Source: Robinsoniella peoriensis
GTDB taxonomy: Bacteria; Bacillota; Clostridia; Lachnospirales; Lachnospiraceae
NCBI RefSeq assembly: GCF_000797495.1
Contig: NZ_JTGN01000019.1
Span: 1 to 64,000 of the forward strand
Length of the DNA: 64,000 nucleotides
Reading direction: 5' to 3'
Shown here piece after piece: positions 25,023 through 33,772 of this stretch (its first letter is position 1; each line of letters opens with the position of its first letter). The translations under genes and the position numbers were made by a program. The notes under the pieces were generated by a model, which was not told the origin of the DNA, ran no database searches, and saw only the letters and a list, made by a program, of their open reading frames with translations.

Positions 25023-25025
25023 CTT

Positions 25026-25096
25026 CATACCTCCTGCATATAGCAGGCCCGCCTGCGATACTGCCTTAATAAGTGGTTTAAAAGGAACTTTCAGAC
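25026..25096 (-). repeat. Dispersed about 70-bp intergenic repeat, copy B
   Basis: See copy A at 14941-15011. This copy starts GTCTGAAAGTTCC and ends GCAGGAGGTATG on the minus strand. It sits between the lipoprotein and permease genes of one operon and supplies the permease's Shine-Dalgarno. It contains the palindromic block GCAGGCGGGCCTGC. Confidence 0.75.
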
Positions 25097-25119
25097 TTCT
25101 CCTGCCTGTTGCCGTAACT

Positions 25120-26706
25120 TTATGAAGGATTTACAAAACCTCCGTCAATCCCATTAAGAAATACCGTTTCCGGCATCGTATACATCTCACTGCCCTCGTA
25201 AGAAGACTGGACTACAAATACCCAGACCGGAATCAACCAGACATGATCGGGAGCATTAAAGGCCGTGGAATAAGCCGCTTTTAATTCTGCACTTTTTACC
25301 TTGAAAGTGACTACTGTCTGATCTTTATCTGCCCCACCTGCACCATCTGGCGGCAGACCGATATACTGCAGATGTTCCGCCAGCCTGTCCTTGATTTTAT
25401 CAAAAGGCAGAAGTTTCGTATTTTCTGCAACCACCTGATACAACTCCGCCATATTGGTCCAGGAAAATCCCACGACTCCGTCTTCCGTAACCGTTATTTC
25501 GATTTTTTCCGGTTGAAAAGGAGGATTATAAGTTAGTTCAGGCATATCATTATGCAAAGTACCTCTAATAGGTCTATATTCCGAAATTCCATCCAGATTC
25601 CAACTATACAGTAACGTATAGGCTGCTTTGTTCTCTCCCAAATCTGAATCATAATCTTCATAGCCATGCCCCCATATAGGGGGATTCGGAAACCAAACGG
25701 CCTTCTTGCATTGTTCCAATGAAAGACCGGTAATCCCCAGATCCTTCAATATTTTATTTCCTGTTTCAACAGCATCATCTATTGCTATTGCCGGATTTTC
25801 CATTGCTGATTCACATCTCTGTATAAAATCCTCTTTGTCATCCAGATGTTTGCTCCCCTGGGGATATCTGTTTTTCCTATCCCATATACAATCTTCCTTA
25901 TCAGAATTCAGGAATTCTTCATCATAAACATCCCCAATAGAGTATGAAAAGTAACCTGCAGTTCCTGCTTTTTCATTGAGGCTGAAAGCTTTTATTATAG
26001 GATCCACTTTTTCTCCTGTTTCCACTACTGCCCAAAAACAGTTATTCTCAGTACGTACCATCTCATCTTCAGTACCCCACCACATATATTCCATTTCTGA
26101 CTGGACCGGTTTTGAAAACTCCGGCTTCCTATATATTTTTTCCTGCTTTTTATCCGGTGCTTTTTCCATTAATTCTTCCAATCGCGGCTTCCATTCCATT
26201 TTGCTGAGCATAAGAAAAGTGCCCTCTCCGTATATCCCTGATTTATTTTCTATATTAGTAATCTGATGTGATAACTCTTCTTTTGTCATTTGCGGCTTTT
26301 GATAAAACTTCCTCCCTTTGAAGAAATAATCGGTCAATTTCTTCAACTGCTCATTATCAAAGTTCGCTTTTTTTAATTCTAATACCGGAGTATTACTTAC
26401 CGAGAGCCTGGGTATGTCCACATCCGCGTCTACTGTCACACGTCCATCCATGCGCTCCATGGTTTCCTTCCAGTGTTCCGGTGCATCAATCTGTTTTAAT
26501 TCTCCATCTTTCACCTTGTCAATTATGCATCCTTTGGGAAGTCCTTCTGATTTATTAACAACCGGTGCCTGGTCAGGCGTTTTCTGACAGGCAGTTACCG
26601 TACATCCTAACATGACGGCCAGCAGAATCATACCATACCACTTTTTTCTATTGTTTTGTCTGTATTGTTTATTTTGTCTGCTTCGTTTTCTTATTTCTTT
26701 CACCAT
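25120..26706 (-). CDS. Large lipoprotein of a TCS-ABC operon (DUF6034-like)
   Basis: About 528 aa. A very basic N-terminus leads into a hydrophobic signal (WYGMILLAVMLGCTVTAC) with a lipobox ending TVTAC, then QKTPDQAPVVNK. The mature protein is hydrophilic with no known catalytic motif; it resembles proteins annotated DUF6034, which occur beside two-component systems and ABC exporters in Clostridia (recognition from memory, moderate). An upstream ATG at 26730 is possible, but the basic tail suggests the start at 26706. Position after RR-HK and before the permeases suggests it captures the inducing peptide or antibiotic outside the membrane. Confidence 0.7.
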   Translation of the reverse strand: MVKEIRKRSRQNKQYRQNNRKKWYGMILLAVMLGCTVTACQKTPDQAPVVNKSEGLPKGCIIDKVKDGELKQIDAPEHWKETMERMDGRVTVDADVDIPRLSVSNTPVLELKKANFDNEQLKKLTDYFFKGRKFYQKPQMTKEELSHQITNIENKSGIYGEGTFLMLSKMEWKPRLEELMEKAPDKKQEKIYRKPEFSKPVQSEMEYMWWGTEDEMVRTENNCFWAVVETGEKVDPIIKAFSLNEKAGTAGYFSYSIGDVYDEEFLNSDKEDCIWDRKNRYPQGSKHLDDKEDFIQRCESAMENPAIAIDDAVETGNKILKDLGITGLSLEQCKKAVWFPNPPIWGHGYEDYDSDLGENKAAYTLLYSWNLDGISEYRPIRGTLHNDMPELTYNPPFQPEKIEITVTEDGVVGFSWTNMAELYQVVAENTKLLPFDKIKDRLAEHLQYIGLPPDGAGGADKDQTVVTFKVKSAELKAAYSTAFNAPDHVWLIPVWVFVVQSSYEGSEMYTMPETVFLNGIDGGFVNPS

Positions 26707-26782
26707 CGCACATCCATCCCTCTTTGGCATATTTACCGGTGTCTTTTCATTTACAAAAGCATAACAGAAAAATATCCCCTTT

Positions 26783-28513
26783 TTATTCTTCTGCCTTAAA
26801 TCGAATACGAAATAAATTCCCGGCAGATGTATTTTCAGCCTCGCATCTCATTCCATGCAGACCTGCAACCTTTTTAACCAGATACAGCCCATATCCCAGA
26901 TGCTTCTCCCTGCCTCCGGACAGCTGTTTCCCACTGGAAAAAAGTTCAAACATATCCCTCTTCCAATCTTCCGAAATAGGTTCCCCTGCATTTTCAATTG
27001 AAAGTTCTTCTTCATCCAGCATAATACGAATATAACCACCAGGTGTCACATAGGAAACAGCATTAGACAGCAGATTTGATACCAGTTGTTCAAAATAATT
27101 CTGATTCACTTCTTTTTCCACCCGTTCTATATCCATCTGTAAATCGATGTCTTTTTCCAAGAGCAGAGGGGCAATCCGGTTCAGAGATTCCATTACCAGT
27201 TTCGCCAGATTTGTCCTTTGCAGCTGAAGCATGAAATGTATGGAATTTATCTGCGACAACGTCATCATCTGGCGAATCATAGTATCCATCTCTTCTGTCT
27301 TCTGGTTAATCATATCCAGATAATATTCCTTTTTATATTCCAGCTCTTTTATCCGCAGATTATCATCACACATCCGTATAATTGCCAGCGGCGTCTTCAG
27401 TTCATGGGTCATTCCATTGATAAAATCCTTACGATCCTGTTCCATCTGCTGCCGCTTTTCTTCTGTTTTTATCTGGCCATAAGACAGATACAGCGCACAT
27501 AAGCCTAAAATAAAGAACATGACCAGATAAGCCCACTTCAGATTTACCAAAGATGTATACAAATGCCTTCCGCTTGCCCGTATTTGAAGGCAGATATACG
27601 ACCTGCTGTTGAGTAACGAAAACCTCATACGGGTCTCCATCTGTGTTGTTAGAAATCCAGAGGTCAGGGTCTTCCCATTATCCCAATTCATTTCCTGACC
27701 GGATGCGGTGTTCATTGAAATTTCTTTCCTGTTATGCAGCCATTCCTCCTGCTCCCAGTAATTCCACTCTTCAAAACCATCCTGGTAGTAAGGAAATCCC
27801 AATATCTGTATTTCTCTGTATTTTTCGTTTTCAGATATGGCGCTTATTTCTGGAGAAATCCATTCCATTACAATTTCACTGCCGGACTGACAATAATTCT
27901 TCCCATCATACTCTGATTTCCATGAGCGTGAGGTTAATAACCAGGGATCCTGCTGTGCTTTCTCTCCCTGTTCTCCACTGACCCACTCTAATTTTTCAAC
28001 ATACAGACCCGTTAAAAACCCTTGCCCATCCCTGCTATCGGTACTGCAGAGAAAACGATATTTCGGTGGTTTCGATTTATTCCTGCTGTTTTCTTTTATA
28101 GCCGTTATAAAAACATTTTTCTGCTCTATAGAAAACAGCTCTTCCGGAAATATCAGCTTCGATTCAGTCGTTTCTCCATCCTCTATTTTAACATTCAGAT
28201 AATTTTTACTTTCCGCCAGTAAATCTTGCTTATCATTGTAAACCAGGTAACTGTAATATTGGTTCTGGAAGTTTCCATTCAGACTGCTTTTCGCACTGTC
28301 TCCCACTTCGTTAACGATTTTCTGAAAATCCTCTTCGCTGCTTTTTACTAATTTTTCATATATATAATTTTTCTTTTGTTGAAATGCCTCCTGTCCCAGT
28401 TTCCTGTTTCGTAAAGTATCGTAGGTAGTTATGATACATGCACAAAGCAAAAACAAAAGTAAAAAACAACCTCCGGTTTTAAGCAGAATACGATATTTTT
28501 CCTTTTTGGTCAT
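26783..28513 (-). CDS. Sensor histidine kinase with large extracellular domain
   Basis: A 576-aa kinase: helix 1 (about 14-30), a 290-residue outside domain rich in Trp/Tyr/Glu, helix 2 (about 327-345), HisKA with NGMTHELKTP (His370), and HATPase_c with QLVSNLLSNAVSY and GYGLYLVKKVAG. The outside domain is unlike PAS/Cache signatures I recognise and probably binds the ligand, perhaps with the lipoprotein. The regulator gene is 11 nt upstream. Confidence 0.9.
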   Translation of the reverse strand: MTKKEKYRILLKTGGCFLLLFLLCACIITTYDTLRNRKLGQEAFQQKKNYIYEKLVKSSEEDFQKIVNEVGDSAKSSLNGNFQNQYYSYLVYNDKQDLLAESKNYLNVKIEDGETTESKLIFPEELFSIEQKNVFITAIKENSRNKSKPPKYRFLCSTDSRDGQGFLTGLYVEKLEWVSGEQGEKAQQDPWLLTSRSWKSEYDGKNYCQSGSEIVMEWISPEISAISENEKYREIQILGFPYYQDGFEEWNYWEQEEWLHNRKEISMNTASGQEMNWDNGKTLTSGFLTTQMETRMRFSLLNSRSYICLQIRASGRHLYTSLVNLKWAYLVMFFILGLCALYLSYGQIKTEEKRQQMEQDRKDFINGMTHELKTPLAIIRMCDDNLRIKELEYKKEYYLDMINQKTEEMDTMIRQMMTLSQINSIHFMLQLQRTNLAKLVMESLNRIAPLLLEKDIDLQMDIERVEKEVNQNYFEQLVSNLLSNAVSYVTPGGYIRIMLDEEELSIENAGEPISEDWKRDMFELFSSGKQLSGGREKHLGYGLYLVKKVAGLHGMRCEAENTSAGNLFRIRFKAEE

Positions 28514-28524
28514 ATATTTCTCCC

Positions 28525-29196
28525 TTATTGAATCTGAAAAGAATAGCCTGCTTTTGAAACCGTTCGGATATAGCTGCCTGCATCTCCCAGAGCCTGGCGC
28601 AGCTTAACGATATGTTTATCCACAACCCGGTCCAGAATCTCGGCATCCACTCCCCAAACCTGGTTTAAAATCTGTTCTCTGGACAGTACCCGGTTCTCGT
28701 TCTCCATAAAATACAGCAGGAGCTGATATTCTTTGTCTGCCATGATACACTCCCGACCTGATGCAGTTACTTTTCTCTGTTCCGGATTAAGCGTGAGGAT
28801 GCCTTTCTGTAATACCCGCTCCTTCCTGTCCTTACTGGTCCGCTGGGCCAATGCATGTACCTTCGCCAAAAGTACCGGAAGAGAAAAGGGCTTTGTTATA
28901 TAGTCATCGGCACCGCAACCATATCCTCTTAACTGCATATTTTCCGCTTCCAATGCAGTCAGGAAAATCACCGGAATCTCCATGTTTTTCCGAATCTCCT
29001 TACAGACTTCAAATCCATTCATATCAGGAATCATTACATCCAGCAGCACCATCTGAACCTCATTCCTTTGCAGATAAGCAAGCGCTTCCCTGCCATTATC
29101 AAAACATGCTGTCTGCCATCCCTGTACGGTAAAAAAGTCCGCTACCATCTCCTGAATAAGCATTTCATCTTCCACTAAGAGTAATGTATTTTTCAT
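28525..29196 (-). CDS. OmpR/PhoB-family response regulator
   Basis: A 223-aa regulator: receiver domain with VEDE, Asp53 in LLDVMIPDMNG and Lys in ITKPFSLPVLL; winged helix at about 130-222 with DKEYQLLLYFMENENRVLSR and VSKAGYSF. First gene of a five-to-six-gene operon (regulator, kinase, lipoprotein, two permeases, ATPase), preceded by its own promoter. Confidence 0.93.
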   Translation of the reverse strand: MKNTLLLVEDEMLIQEMVADFFTVQGWQTACFDNGREALAYLQRNEVQMVLLDVMIPDMNGFEVCKEIRKNMEIPVIFLTALEAENMQLRGYGCGADDYITKPFSLPVLLAKVHALAQRTSKDRKERVLQKGILTLNPEQRKVTASGRECIMADKEYQLLLYFMENENRVLSREQILNQVWGVDAEILDRVVDKHIVKLRQALGDAGSYIRTVSKAGYSFQIQ

Positions 29197-29230
29197 TCTT
29201 TATTTTCGCCTTTCTATTAAGCAGTAAAAT

Positions 29231-29259
29231 ATTATACAAGTTTACTATAAAAATGTCTT
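29231..29259 (-). promoter_or_regulatory. Promoter of the RR-HK-lipoprotein-ABC operon
   Basis: On the minus strand AAGACA (29259-29254), 17 nt, TATAAT (29236-29231). The weak -35 with a perfect -10 fits an activated promoter. A 10-bp palindrome AACAGCTGTT lies upstream near 29284-29293. Confidence 0.6.
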
Positions 29260-29314
29260 CTTTTTATGCTTTTGCTGTATTTTAACAGCTGTTCCCATTT
29301 CTAAAAATAAAAAA

Positions 29315-29363
29315 GCCGCTGTACTCCCTTATGTCTCATCAAACAACAGGAAAGTACAGCGGC
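29315..29363 (-). terminator. Intrinsic terminator of the hybrid-kinase operon
   Basis: An 11-bp perfect stem, GCCGCTGTACT against AGTACAGCGGC, with a 27-nt loop, is followed on the minus strand by TTTTTTATTTTT. It lies about 90 nt after the stop of the 1438-aa kinase gene. Confidence 0.85.
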
Positions 29364-29451
29364 CTTATTCCAGCGCAAGCTTAAAAATGTTAATATTAAT
29401 TTGCGGTCCAATTTCCAAGACATTCTATAGTAAAATGCTAAAATGCTTCGA

Positions 29452-32400
29452 TTATCTTCTCAGCAATTTACACAAAATATCATGCAGCACCTTAAAATCA
29501 AGAGGCTTCGCCAGATGCGCGTCCATTCCGGAATCCAGTGCCTCCTGAATATCTTCCTCAAAAGCATTGGCGGTCATCGCAACAATAACAATATTTTTTG
29601 CATCCTCTCTGTCCAGTGCACGGATCGCCCGGGTAGCCTCGTATCCATTCATGCCGGGCATCCGGACATCCATCAGAATTGCATCATAGGTATTGGGGGC
29701 TGTATTTTGGAATGCCAGTACTGTTTCTGCCCCATCCATCTTCACAACCGATTCTGCTCCGTGCATCTGAAGCAGTTCACAGAGAATTTCTGCATTAATG
29801 GCATTATCCTCTGCTACCAGAAAGCGGCGTCCTGCAAATATTTCATCCTGGGAAGCAGCTGATTTAACCCTTCGGACATCTTCTGCGTAAATATCCGGTT
29901 CACCCTGCGCTGCCTCACATTCCAGTTCCACACGGAATGTAGATCCCTGATTAAGCTCACTCTCAACAGATATCTCTCCATTCATCAGATCCACTAATCC
30001 CTTAGTAATACTAAGACCAAGTCCTGTTCCCTCCACATTCACTGCTGCACTGCTGCGTGTGAACGGTTCAAAGATATGCCCGAGAAATTCTTTGGACATC
30101 CCTATCCCCGTATCACGAACCGAGAATCGGTAACGCACCCATTGCCCGCCTTTGACGGAAGGCACTTCCTCCACCAGAAACTGAACCTTACCGCATTCCG
30201 GGGTAAACTTCATCGCATTGCCCAGAATATTGATGAAGATTTGATTGATACGCAAAGAATCCCCATAGAAATATTCATGGCAGATCCCCTCCGTCCGGAG
30301 TTCAAACTTCAGTCCGGACGCCGTGACCTGGGGTGCCACAATAGCCGTCAGCTGCTCCAGCAGCTCAGACATCGATATCTTCATGCGGTTTAGCGTGATA
30401 TTAGACCGCTCGATTTTGCTCATATCCAGAATATCGTTGATCAGACTAAGCAGATGCCTGGAAGAAATAGAAATCTTCTGCAGACAGTCCTTCACCCGCT
30501 CCGGTTCTTCAATATGAGCTGTTGCCAGCGTAGTCATCCCCATGATCGCATTCATAGGTGTACGAATATCGTGACTCATGGCAGACAGGAAATCGCTCTT
30601 GGCACGGTTTGCTTCCTTTGCAAGTGTAAGCGCATTTTCCAGGGTCTTTTTCGCCTGCCTTTCAGCCGTCAGCATATCCGTTACATCCGCCCGAACCATA
30701 CAGACCGTACTGTGGTTTACATCTCCCCACAGTACATTAATCTGCTTATACAACAAACCGTCCCTGGATTGGTAAGGAAGGACAAAGTCATAACCCTCCG
30801 GCTTTTCTTCCAGACGCAGAAGCATGTTCTCCAAACAGAACCGCTGCAATATTTCTGCCCGGTCTTCCTCTGTACCATAATGGTCTGCAAATGCTTTTGC
30901 ATTATCATAATTATCTGCAATATATGGAGACAGGTTTTCCAACACGGTCTGACGGGTATATGTCACAAGTCGTTTGGTGTTGACATCAATAAATCCCGCC
31001 AGTTCAAAAGTATAGGCAATCATATTAAGCAGACCCTGCTGCTCCCGCACAGATTCCGTAATGTCTGTACGTACCAGACAGACCCTCCCAAGTCGCAGAT
31101 CTACAGCAGAAACAGTCATATTTTTGGTACGGATTTCACCTTTTTCATCAATCGTAGAAAAAGCAAACGTATAGGAACTCTTCTCCGTCAGCCTCCGGTA
31201 AATTTCATCAGGTGTCAGTGCCCTGGCATACTGTTCTCTGTCCTTGGGCACAATGGGAGACCGAAGCATATCTGCAATCCTTTCCGAATGACAGCCTTTG
31301 GTTGCCGGTAAAAAATCTGAATTCTCATTAAATGTCAAAACCGTATACGAATCCTGCTTAAGATTTAAATCTATGACAAAGTCATAGTTGGTGACTGAAA
31401 GCTGGTGCAGAATCCGGTCAGATATGGTCTGCTCCGTAATATCCGTTACCGTCAGTATCCCGGTGATATCCCCGGTATCGGGCACCTCCACCAAATTTAC
31501 CTTAAATTGAACATAACGTCCAAAATCTTCCCGCGGCATTTTTATAAAACACTTTAGGATCTGTTCCCTGTCATTTCTTTCAAAAGCCTCCAGCGCAGGT
31601 GCATTCAGATAGGTCTTTAAAAATGTCTGCCTTTCCTTTTCATCAACAACAAGTCCTGCTATCCCGGTAAAAAACTCTTCCCGTACCGTACCAAGAGTTT
31701 TTAAAAGGTCTGAATCTGTAAGATCAATTATTTCCAGAATCTTATTCCGCGTGATATTGCAGTGGCCGATAATCAGTGCATTGGGTACCGGAATCCGATA
31801 ATGCTGTATAATCATATCCTTATACTGCTCCCGGAGCTGTTCCTGTTCCCCTAATTCCCTGGTCATATCATGATAGACAGCATAAACCCGGCTCTCTCCA
31901 TTCTCATTCTGAATAAGGGAGAGATTATTTTTCACCCATACATAACTATTGTCGCCCTTTTTCAGACGATATACCATTTCACACTGGTTCTCACCGCTGG
32001 AAATATATGCTGTCAGCTGCTGGTTCACCATTTCCTGATCATCCGGATGTACACCCGCCAAAGCATCCTTCTCGTATAGCTCCCAAGCATCTTCCAGGGT
32101 CATTTCGGTCAGTTCTGCAAATCCATCAGATAAAAACTCAGGAACCATTTTCCTGTCCTTCTCATAACGGACAACCGAAACTCCCCCCGGAAGATTTTTA
32201 ACTAAAGTCTGAAAATACTGCTCCAGACGTTCTTTTTCCTTTCGAATCCGAACCTCTTCCGAAATATCCCTGACATAATTGACATACGCCGGAATTCCAT
32301 TCCACTCCGTTTCACGAAAACGTATACTGTAACAGGCGTCTGACTCATCAGACATGATCTCCTGTTCTTCCCCGTCAGGCTTATTATTTTTCAATGTGCA

Positions 32401-33768
32401 GAATTCGCAGGGTGCGCTTTTGCCATGCATTGCTTCATAGCATTTAAGACCGATACAATCCACTTTCTTGCTGAAAAGACTCTTGGATTCATTGACATAG
32501 AGCAGATCATAATTTCTCTTGTCGATCACATAAATTCCATCCGCGGTTTCGTTGGCAATATTCTGAAACAGGTGCGTCTCTGCCGACATGCCGGTAAAAA
32601 CTGCATAAAATTTTGAGTTCTCTGACAGAGGTCCCATACGTCTTCCATTGAGATGAATCCAAATCAGACGGCCATCTTTATGACGCATACGATAGGAGAC
32701 ATCCAGAACTTCTCCGCTGGCAAGAGCTGCCTGCGCCGCTTCCAGAACCCGCTCCCTGTCCTGCTCGTATACAATGTCAAACACATCATGCCTTGCCATC
32801 TCTGAATATTCTTCCCGTGAATGACCGGAAAGTGCCATTACCCCATCCGAGAAAAATGTTGGGATGAAACGCTTTCCTTTTACCAGATAACTGGCAATGC
32901 CACCTGGTATGGAATTAACCAGATGATCCATTTCCAGCTGTGCTTCCTGCATCTTTTCATTGGCTCCGGCAAGTTCCTTTTCCAGATGCACCTGTTCGCT
33001 TACATCGCTGTATACGCCATATAATAATTTTTTTCCGTCAGCCTGTTCCTTTACCGCTCCCTCAAGATGAATCCAGCGGTATTCTCCCAGCCGGTCATTG
33101 AACACCCGGTAAGTTTGACGGACGAATCCATTACTTAGGATTGCTCTTTGGATTTTTCCCTGTAAAAGCTCAAGATCTTCCGGATGAACCCCCAGAAAAT
33201 CTGTCTTCTGTTCCAATAACCGTATATGTTCTTCTGAATACCCCATAATTTCATAAAATGCAGAGTTATGGAATAATGGAGAGATGCACCCGGCTTCAAA
33301 TTCATAAACGCATAAGCCGCAGGGAATGCTTGTGAATGTTGTCTGCAGCTCCTCTTTCACCGCTTTGAAGTGATTTTCTTCCCGTTTTTTATCCGTAATG
33401 TCCAGTATGTACTCGATATGAGCGGATTTGCCTCCCCATTCGATAATTTTCCCACTGAGCTGGTAGGTCCGGTTATTGCCGGGATGATGGAATTCACGGA
33501 CAAAAAGCTCGGTCCGGCTCATGTCTCCTGCATGACAAAAGGGGCATGGCCTGTCATAACCCGCCGCTTCATAACAAGTAATCCCACCAATGCCAGGATA
33601 CTGAAAAATCAAATCCTTTACTATCTGATTGGCATAGAGCAGTTCCATATTCTCAGCTGCGCTTACATATATAGCTACCGGGGCATTGTCCAATATGGCC
33701 TCCATCTGCTCCGTTGAAAGGGAGATATCCTGCATTATCCCATCTTCCTCATTATTTAATTCCCCCAT
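29452..33768 (-). CDS. Giant multi-PAS hybrid histidine kinase with C-terminal receiver
   Basis: A 1438-aa soluble-looking hybrid kinase without clear membrane helices. About seven PAS-type modules fill residues 15-1040. Two of them (about 20-125 and 400-510) carry the same cysteine pattern: CYEAAGYDRPCPFC (Cys65, 75, 78) and CYEAMHGKSAPCEFC (Cys443, 454, 457), which may bind a metal or act as a redox switch. HisKA has SHDIRTP (His1066), then HATPase_c (about 1160-1285, with INILGNAMKFT and GTGLGLSITKG) and one receiver (about 1315-1436, Asp1367 in LMDVRMPGMNG). The frame opens at 33852, but AAAGGAGG precedes the ATG at 33768, which also avoids overlap with the upstream kinase gene. Output after phosphorelay is unknown. 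Confidence 0.9.
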   Translation of the reverse strand: MGELNNEEDGIMQDISLSTEQMEAILDNAPVAIYVSAAENMELLYANQIVKDLIFQYPGIGGITCYEAAGYDRPCPFCHAGDMSRTELFVREFHHPGNNRTYQLSGKIIEWGGKSAHIEYILDITDKKREENHFKAVKEELQTTFTSIPCGLCVYEFEAGCISPLFHNSAFYEIMGYSEEHIRLLEQKTDFLGVHPEDLELLQGKIQRAILSNGFVRQTYRVFNDRLGEYRWIHLEGAVKEQADGKKLLYGVYSDVSEQVHLEKELAGANEKMQEAQLEMDHLVNSIPGGIASYLVKGKRFIPTFFSDGVMALSGHSREEYSEMARHDVFDIVYEQDRERVLEAAQAALASGEVLDVSYRMRHKDGRLIWIHLNGRRMGPLSENSKFYAVFTGMSAETHLFQNIANETADGIYVIDKRNYDLLYVNESKSLFSKKVDCIGLKCYEAMHGKSAPCEFCTLKNNKPDGEEQEIMSDESDACYSIRFRETEWNGIPAYVNYVRDISEEVRIRKEKERLEQYFQTLVKNLPGGVSVVRYEKDRKMVPEFLSDGFAELTEMTLEDAWELYEKDALAGVHPDDQEMVNQQLTAYISSGENQCEMVYRLKKGDNSYVWVKNNLSLIQNENGESRVYAVYHDMTRELGEQEQLREQYKDMIIQHYRIPVPNALIIGHCNITRNKILEIIDLTDSDLLKTLGTVREEFFTGIAGLVVDEKERQTFLKTYLNAPALEAFERNDREQILKCFIKMPREDFGRYVQFKVNLVEVPDTGDITGILTVTDITEQTISDRILHQLSVTNYDFVIDLNLKQDSYTVLTFNENSDFLPATKGCHSERIADMLRSPIVPKDREQYARALTPDEIYRRLTEKSSYTFAFSTIDEKGEIRTKNMTVSAVDLRLGRVCLVRTDITESVREQQGLLNMIAYTFELAGFIDVNTKRLVTYTRQTVLENLSPYIADNYDNAKAFADHYGTEEDRAEILQRFCLENMLLRLEEKPEGYDFVLPYQSRDGLLYKQINVLWGDVNHSTVCMVRADVTDMLTAERQAKKTLENALTLAKEANRAKSDFLSAMSHDIRTPMNAIMGMTTLATAHIEEPERVKDCLQKISISSRHLLSLINDILDMSKIERSNITLNRMKISMSELLEQLTAIVAPQVTASGLKFELRTEGICHEYFYGDSLRINQIFINILGNAMKFTPECGKVQFLVEEVPSVKGGQWVRYRFSVRDTGIGMSKEFLGHIFEPFTRSSAAVNVEGTGLGLSITKGLVDLMNGEISVESELNQGSTFRVELECEAAQGEPDIYAEDVRRVKSAASQDEIFAGRRFLVAEDNAINAEILCELLQMHGAESVVKMDGAETVLAFQNTAPNTYDAILMDVRMPGMNGYEATRAIRALDREDAKNIVIVAMTANAFEEDIQEALDSGMDAHLAKPLDFKVLHDILCKLLRR

Positions 33769-33772
33769 CCTC

